A DNA stretch of 16,783 bases, taken from the NCBI GenBank assembly GCA_002503705.1, contig DASH01000019.1, forward strand, positions 3,436 through 20,218, in the 5' to 3' direction. This DNA comes from Candidatus Woesearchaeota archaeon UBA153 (GTDB lineage Archaea > Nanobdellota > Nanobdellia > Woesearchaeales > UBA525). Below the pieces are notes generated by a model that worked only from the letters and a program-made list of their open reading frames with translations, did no database searches and was not told the origin of the DNA. Of this stretch, positions 12,993 through 16,783 are shown piece after piece. Position numbers and translations under genes: made by a program. The first letter of the stretch is position 1, and each line of letters starts with the position of its first letter.

Positions 12993-13018
12993 GACACACC
13001 GACGAGAGTCGATGTATC

Positions 13019-13072
13019 TTAGTATACGATTTAGTATACAAATATATAAACCTTTCGCTCGCGTTTATAAAG
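13019..13072 (-). promoter_or_regulatory. Surface protein D promoter: tandem TATA boxes and two TTAGTATAC operators
   Basis: On the minus strand TTTATATA (13050-13043) is the main TATA box; a second, TTTATAAA (13071-13064), lies 21 bp upstream. On the plus strand TTAGTATAC occurs at 13019-13027 and 13031-13039, period 12 bp, each containing the GTATAC dyad. They cover the zone between TATA and transcription start, where a repressor would act. The regulator promoter has the similar TTAG-A-TATAC and GTATAT dyad next to its own TATA box. The region 13073-13189 shows no gene; on the minus strand it is T-rich downstream of the coiled-coil gene (GTTTTTCTC, TGTTTTTTCCC) and probably terminates it. 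Confidence 0.6.
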
Positions 13073-13189
13073 AACCGGCCGAAAGCGCGAAAACGAGTTC
13101 GAGAACCGCCCTCCCGGGACCCGACGAACCCGAAACGGGAAAAAACAGGACAGAACGTTAGAAGAAATTATTCCGGACGAGAAAAACCG

Positions 13190-14614
13190 TTACGCACCCG
13201 TCGACAAGAGCAACGCCAATTCATACTTCGACCGGACGTGGCGCGCGCGTTCCGCCACCGACGGCAGTTTGAACGAACCCTCCATCCACGTCGCGAAATC
13301 GTTCCGCTGCGGCGTCACGTGATGATGGAAGACCGCCTCATCCATGACGAGCAAAGCAGCGCGCAGCTCCTCGAGAGTCACCACCTTCCCGCCGTCCTTC
13401 AGCACGAACTCCTGTCCGGGCGGCGCGCGGCGCGCGGCGAGAGCTGCAGCCGTCACGTTCTCTGCAGTCGTCACGTTCTCGCGCGCGATGTTCGGCGTGA
13501 TAATCGGCGTGATGTTCGTCGTTGCGCCACTCATGCTCGTCGTACTCGGAGAGGACGTCTGAGCCGAAGTTTCTGGAACGAAACTCTTGAGACTATCACT
13601 ATACGTATGAGGGCCATACGCGGCGGGAGAACTCTCTTGACGCGAGCTCTCTTGACGCGAGCTCTCTTGACGCGAAGTCTCTTGACGAGGAGTCTCTTGA
13701 GGATCTTGACGAGAAGCAGACGCGCCTGACTGGTTCGACGCGTCCATGCTCGAGACGAACGTCGCGTGCGCGCGAATCGAAGAGACGATACCCTTCAACT
13801 CGAGAGTCTTCTCGGCGATCTCCGCCTCCAACGCCTCGACCCTGCCGCGAGCGGCGCCGATCTCGTCCTGCTTCGACACCCAGTCGCGCTCGAGCTCCTG
13901 CAACTCGGCGATCTTTCGCGAGAGCGCCTCCTCGTACGAGCGCGCGCGAGACTCGCGCTCCTCGCTCTCCTTCCGCTGCGCGTGGTGCGCCTTCATCCGC
14001 TCCAACGCGGCGTTCAAGTCGTCCTCGTCCACGGCGTATCCTCGCTCGCGGAGGAACCGCGCCAACCCGTCGAAAAACCCGGGTCGCGAAAGAGGCTCTG
14101 CGCGTTGAACGCCGAGTTCAGACTGGTCGCGGGGAGCGTCGCGAGCGTCACCGCTCGGCATCTCGTGATGGACGGTGCTGATCGCGCGCTCGAACTGCGC
14201 GATTTGCAGCGCGATCTCGTCGTCGTGGAGTGCCGGCTTCCGCCGCTCGAGTGGAGCGCGCGCGGGGATGACGACGGGCTCTTGCCTCGGCTCGTCCAAC
14301 GCCTTCAACCGCTCTTTCAACTGCGCGGACGAGAAGGGGAGTTTCGACGGTGAAGCGGCCGATGCAGTTCCAGTGTTAGGGGCGCTCGCGGCAGACTGCG
14401 GCGCACTCGACGAGAAAGTCGACGTCGTGGGAAGTTTGCCGTCCCTCTCCAGATGGTGGCTGACGATGGCAGGGCGTTCTCCAGGCTTGTGCGGCAAGGG
14501 CTTCTCGTACAGCTCGACCGCCGCGTCTTTCGCCGCACGCGACGGCTGCTCGAGCGCGTCCTCTTTTTGGAAGAACGACGTGACGTTCTCGATAATCGTC
14601 TTGAAGACCAACAC
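13190..14614 (-). CDS. Coiled-coil protein with DUF5752-like C-terminal domain
   Basis: 474 residues from a GTG at 14614 (GGGAGG 5 nt upstream, TATA box about 38 nt upstream); a TTG one codon later is the alternative. No signal peptide or membrane segment, so cytosolic. Residues 1-200 are polar and mostly disordered with short helices. About 205-275 is a long charged helix (EESRARSYEEALSRKIAELQ-like heptads) expected to form a coiled coil. A Ser/Gln/Arg/Glu repeat (SRQES, five copies) and a Ser/Thr-rich linker follow. The last 75 residues are folded: FVLKDGGKVVTLEELRAAL, then DEAVFHHHV, NDFATWMEGSFKLP and LALLL. This resembles archaeal DUF5752 (F-L-dG, L-eL, M-xxx-F-xHv, DFs-Wv). The DUF assignment is from memory and moderate. 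No function is known; the position between surface genes hints at envelope regulation only by context. Confidence 0.7.
   Translation of the reverse strand: MLVFKTIIENVTSFFQKEDALEQPSRAAKDAAVELYEKPLPHKPGERPAIVSHHLERDGKLPTTSTFSSSAPQSAASAPNTGTASAASPSKLPFSSAQLKERLKALDEPRQEPVVIPARAPLERRKPALHDDEIALQIAQFERAISTVHHEMPSGDARDAPRDQSELGVQRAEPLSRPGFFDGLARFLRERGYAVDEDDLNAALERMKAHHAQRKESEERESRARSYEEALSRKIAELQELERDWVSKQDEIGAARGRVEALEAEIAEKTLELKGIVSSIRAHATFVSSMDASNQSGASASRQDPQETPRQETSRQESSRQESSRQESSPAAYGPHTYSDSLKSFVPETSAQTSSPSTTSMSGATTNITPIITPNIARENVTTAENVTAAALAARRAPPGQEFVLKDGGKVVTLEELRAALLVMDEAVFHHHVTPQRNDFATWMEGSFKLPSVAERARHVRSKYELALLLSTGA
13631..13705. repeat. Five-copy 15-bp in-frame tandem repeat inside the coiled-coil gene
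   Basis: Units of GCTCTCTTGACGCGA (plus strand), with copies four and five diverged, encode the repeated S-R-Q-E-S/T segment. The period is a multiple of three, so copy-number change would keep the frame. Confidence 0.75.
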
Positions 14615-14638
14615 TCACCCCTCCCTTCACCCTCCGCA

Positions 14639-14671
14639 CACGACGAGATTTATAAACATTACGTCGTCGTG
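14639..14671 (-). promoter_or_regulatory. TATA box flanked by an 8-bp inverted repeat
   Basis: CACGACGA (14639-14646) and TCGTCGTG (14664-14671) are exact inverted repeats on either side of TTTATAAA (14649-14656, read on the minus strand), the promoter of the coiled-coil gene. A dimer bound to both arms would cover the TATA box, so this looks like a repressor site. Confidence 0.55.
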
Positions 14672-14767
14672 GGACCCGAAGCCGTCGCGACGAAGGTTTC
14701 GCGCGTTCGGAGCAGGGTGGTTTTCGTTCCGTTCGACGGTTCCCCGGGTTTCCGCTCGAAGACGAGT

Positions 14768-14866
14768 CAAGAGAAGAGAATAAGAAGAAGAACAAGAAGA
14801 ACAAGAAGGAGAAGAAGAACAAGAAGGAGAAGAAGAAAAACAAGAAGAAGACGAGAACAAGAGCGC
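14768..14866. repeat. Purine-rich (GAA/GAACAAGAAG)n tract downstream of the large surface protein
   Basis: Nearly all A/G on the plus strand, with repeated AAGAAGAACAAGAAG units like those at 9801-9935. On the minus strand it is a U/C-rich tract directly after the stop of the large surface gene and probably serves as its terminator. No strong hairpin precedes it. No gene is seen in 14672-14874. Confidence 0.65.
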
Positions 14867-14874
14867 AAAAACTC

Positions 14875-16783
14875 TCAAGTCAGCTCATAATAGATAGTGA
14901 TGGTCGTCGCGCCAGCGCCCGCGTACTCGCGCAGCAACGCGGGAACATCCGTCACGTAGTCAGCGAGCCCTTGCTCGCTGAACGAGTCCTGGTTGATCTC
15001 GGTGACGAAGAGCAGCGGCTCCGCGTCCCCCTGGTCGTACTCGACGTTGCTGCTGTCATCGTAACTCGCGTCCCACAGGATGCCCGTCGTGAAGTTCCCC
15101 GTCGCGTCGCTCGCCGCGAGGGGGACGTACTCGACCGTCCGCTTGAACACCTCAAGCGATTTCGAGGCGAGCGGCGCGTTCGTGCCGTTCGTCCACCGCG
15201 CGTTCACGCTATCATTGAACCCGGTCATGTTGAGGAGCGCGTCCGCGTCCGTGAAGTCATCCGACGTCGCGGCGCCGGTGGACGTGCGGCCGAGAGCGTG
15301 GAGGCTGGCGAACCGGACGTCCGTGCCGGTACGGACGAAGAACAAGTGACCGGTCGTGTCCGCGATGTTGAAGTACCGGTAGACCGTCTTATTCTTCGCG
15401 TCGTCGAGAGTGATGTTGGAGTAAACGCTGCCGTAGAAGCGCGCGTACGCGCTGACGTGAAACGTCCTATTGGCGTCGTTGTTCGTCTCGCTCACCTCGT
15501 CCACGAGGTCGTCAGGGTCGACGCGCACGAAGAACGAGTTCGGCCCGACGCGGAGCGTCGTCGTCCGGTTGACCGTGACGTTCTCGTCGCCGGCGAGGAC
15601 GGTGATGACGGCATCAGCGCCGAGCTGGACGCCGCCAGCGTCCGGGTCGCCCTTGAAGAGCCGGACTTTGAAGTTCTCCGCGGCGGTGAGCCCGATGTTC
15701 TTGACGGTGGCGAAGACCCTGACCGTGACGCCTTCGCGCAAGTCTGACGTGTTGATGGTCAGCCACTCCGTCGTCGTGAAGAGGTCTGGCGGCGTGACGT
15801 TCAAGGTGTAGTTCTCCGCCGACCACGCGTCATTGCCCGCGATATCGTAACAGCGGACTCCCCAGACGTACAGTCCGGGAGCGAGGGAGACGAGCGTCGC
15901 GAACGAGTTCTTCACGCCGGACGTGAGGCCTTGCGCTTTCGTCAACGTCTGGTTGGGCAGCCACAAGCCGTTCGTGAAATCTCCATACAACGTACAGTTC
16001 TCCAAGTTGAGGTCGTTCGGCGTGAAGTTGAACTGGACGCTGCCCGCGCCGCGCGTCGCGAAATCTCGAGGTTCGTCGAGCGTGACGGTCGGGTCCGTGT
16101 GGTCCTCTTCGTACGTCACGTTCACGCCGATGAAGTTCGTGCCGTACAGGATTGAGTTCGCGGTGCCCGAGTAGTAGAAGTTGCCGCGCACTTGCAGGCC
16201 GTCGTTGAACTGGCTCCAGTTGGGGAAGATCGACGCGCTGAACTGGCAGGAGAGGCTATCCGGGCTCGCGGTCGTGCTGCTCACGAAGGCCTTCGAGCAG
16301 ATGCGCACCCACGTCGAGCCGTTCAGCCAGTCGAGGTAGAACGTTCCGACCGCAGTCCCCTGATACTTTATCCAGGAGATCGAGACGTTCTGGATTTCAG
16401 ACCCGGGCGTGATCCCGGCAGTCTCCATCGTCGCGGTGACGTAGTTGTTCGCGTTCTTCGCGAGGATGCCGTGCGCCTCCCAGTTCGTGTCGGAGACGTT
16501 CACGTTCGAGACCGTGCACCCGTTCGCGTCCGTGCACGCGGTCGGGACGAGGTCTAACGTGTACCGGCTGATGTTGATGGTGAGGTTGTACACGCTGCTG
16601 TTCCCGAGGCGGAGCGCGGCGTCATAGCAACGCACCTGCCACGTGAGCGCTTGCGTCATCGTGTACGTCCGGTCGAAGTAGTACGTCGTCTCCTTGGCGG
16701 GGCTCGTGACCGTGCCGTTCGCGTTCCCGTTCACGTAGAGCGTGCAGTTCCGGATCGTGTTCGTGTCGGTGACGCGGAACGCG
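14875..16783 (-). CDS. Large secreted multi-domain surface protein, partial (N-terminus outside window)
   Basis: 635 visible residues; the frame is open to the window edge, so the GTG at 16734 is not the real start. Domains in order: end of an Ig-like unit (TIRNCTLYVNG ... WQVRCYD ... YNLTI, 1-70). Next is a jelly-roll-like unit of about 140 residues (NWEAHGILAKNANN, VSISWIKYQG, STWVRICSK). A second Ig-like unit follows (DPTVTLDEPRD, ENCTLYGDFTNG, YVWGVRCYDIAGN). Then a CARDB-type unit (VRVFATVKNIGLTAAENFKVRL, VDPDDLVDEVSETNN). The C-terminal domain (FYGSVYSNITLDDAKNKTVY, ALLNMTGFNDSVN, LLFVTEI, final YYEL) matches the A-D domain distantly. Many N-x-S/T sequons and no enzyme motif point to an S-layer or adhesin role. 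Cysteines appear in pairs within the Ig-like units. Confidence 0.8.
   Translation of the reverse strand, partial: AFRVTDTNTIRNCTLYVNGNANGTVTSPAKETTYYFDRTYTMTQALTWQVRCYDAALRLGNSSVYNLTINISRYTLDLVPTACTDANGCTVSNVNVSDTNWEAHGILAKNANNYVTATMETAGITPGSEIQNVSISWIKYQGTAVGTFYLDWLNGSTWVRICSKAFVSSTTASPDSLSCQFSASIFPNWSQFNDGLQVRGNFYYSGTANSILYGTNFIGVNVTYEEDHTDPTVTLDEPRDFATRGAGSVQFNFTPNDLNLENCTLYGDFTNGLWLPNQTLTKAQGLTSGVKNSFATLVSLAPGLYVWGVRCYDIAGNDAWSAENYTLNVTPPDLFTTTEWLTINTSDLREGVTVRVFATVKNIGLTAAENFKVRLFKGDPDAGGVQLGADAVITVLAGDENVTVNRTTTLRVGPNSFFVRVDPDDLVDEVSETNNDANRTFHVSAYARFYGSVYSNITLDDAKNKTVYRYFNIADTTGHLFFVRTGTDVRFASLHALGRTSTGAATSDDFTDADALLNMTGFNDSVNARWTNGTNAPLASKSLEVFKRTVEYVPLAASDATGNFTTGILWDASYDDSSNVEYDQGDAEPLLFVTEINQDSFSEQGLADYVTDVPALLREYAGAGATTITIYYELT

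Noticed and set aside
13631..13705. CRISPR-like array
   Set aside because: Units are contiguous 15-bp in-frame repeats within a coding gene with no spacers.

Overview
The window is from an archaeon, most likely a DPANN-type lineage (lineage inferred, not proven). Genes at several loci start about 25-28 nt downstream of an AT-rich TATA box, which fits archaeal leaderless mRNAs. Internal genes are preceded by GGTGA Shine-Dalgarno sites. There is an archaeal THUMP-type tRNA G10 methyltransferase and a NurA-type nuclease. Many secreted proteins are dense in N-glycosylation sequons. A bacterial-type AspRS without its GAD insertion and a stand-alone, degenerate PEP-synthase-like ATP-binding domain also fit a small, mosaic archaeal genome. 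Coding DNA is GC-rich, while promoters are sharply AT-rich.

Layout. 1-6.6 kb holds mainly cellular genes: partial aspS (+), a PEP-synthase N-domain homologue (+), an unknown acidic helical protein (+), trmG10 (-), a two-gene membrane-protein unit (-) diverging from a small winged-helix gene (+), a candidate structured RNA (5379-5553), and nurA (-). 6.68-13 kb is a surface-protein region with four paralogous small secreted proteins, here called A (6680-7423), B (9029-9790), C (11068-11826) and D (12098-12868). All carry one domain marked by W-x-x-Y-x-GN-(V/I)-(S/T)-G near the N-terminus, (N/A)-x-T/S-x-Y-x-W, GE-(V/I)-(Y/F)-A-(S/T)-R and DFQ-(M/L)-(L/I)-V near the end. 13.2-14.6 kb encodes a coiled-coil protein with a DUF5752-like tail. 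14.9 kb to the window end is a large secreted multi-domain protein, cut at its N-terminus, whose C-terminus carries a divergent copy of the same domain.

The most notable structure is the divergent locus at 7423-9790. One operon (-) encodes an ArsR-like winged-helix regulator followed by surface protein A. The opposite operon (+) encodes a tandem-HTH protein overlapping by ATGA with surface protein B. Their shared 321-nt AT-rich intergenic region contains palindromes and three direct repeats. The promoter of surface protein D, about 4.8 kb away, resembles the regulator's promoter: similar TATA, TTAG-(A)-TATAC boxes and an identical 15-mer in the leader. By sequence A groups with D and B groups with C. 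This suggests two alternative coat-protein subtypes, each with its own DNA-binding protein, forming a regulated surface-switching module. The switching idea is inference; the gene order and repeats are seen directly.

No rRNA or tRNA gene, CRISPR array, insertion sequence or prophage gene was recognised.
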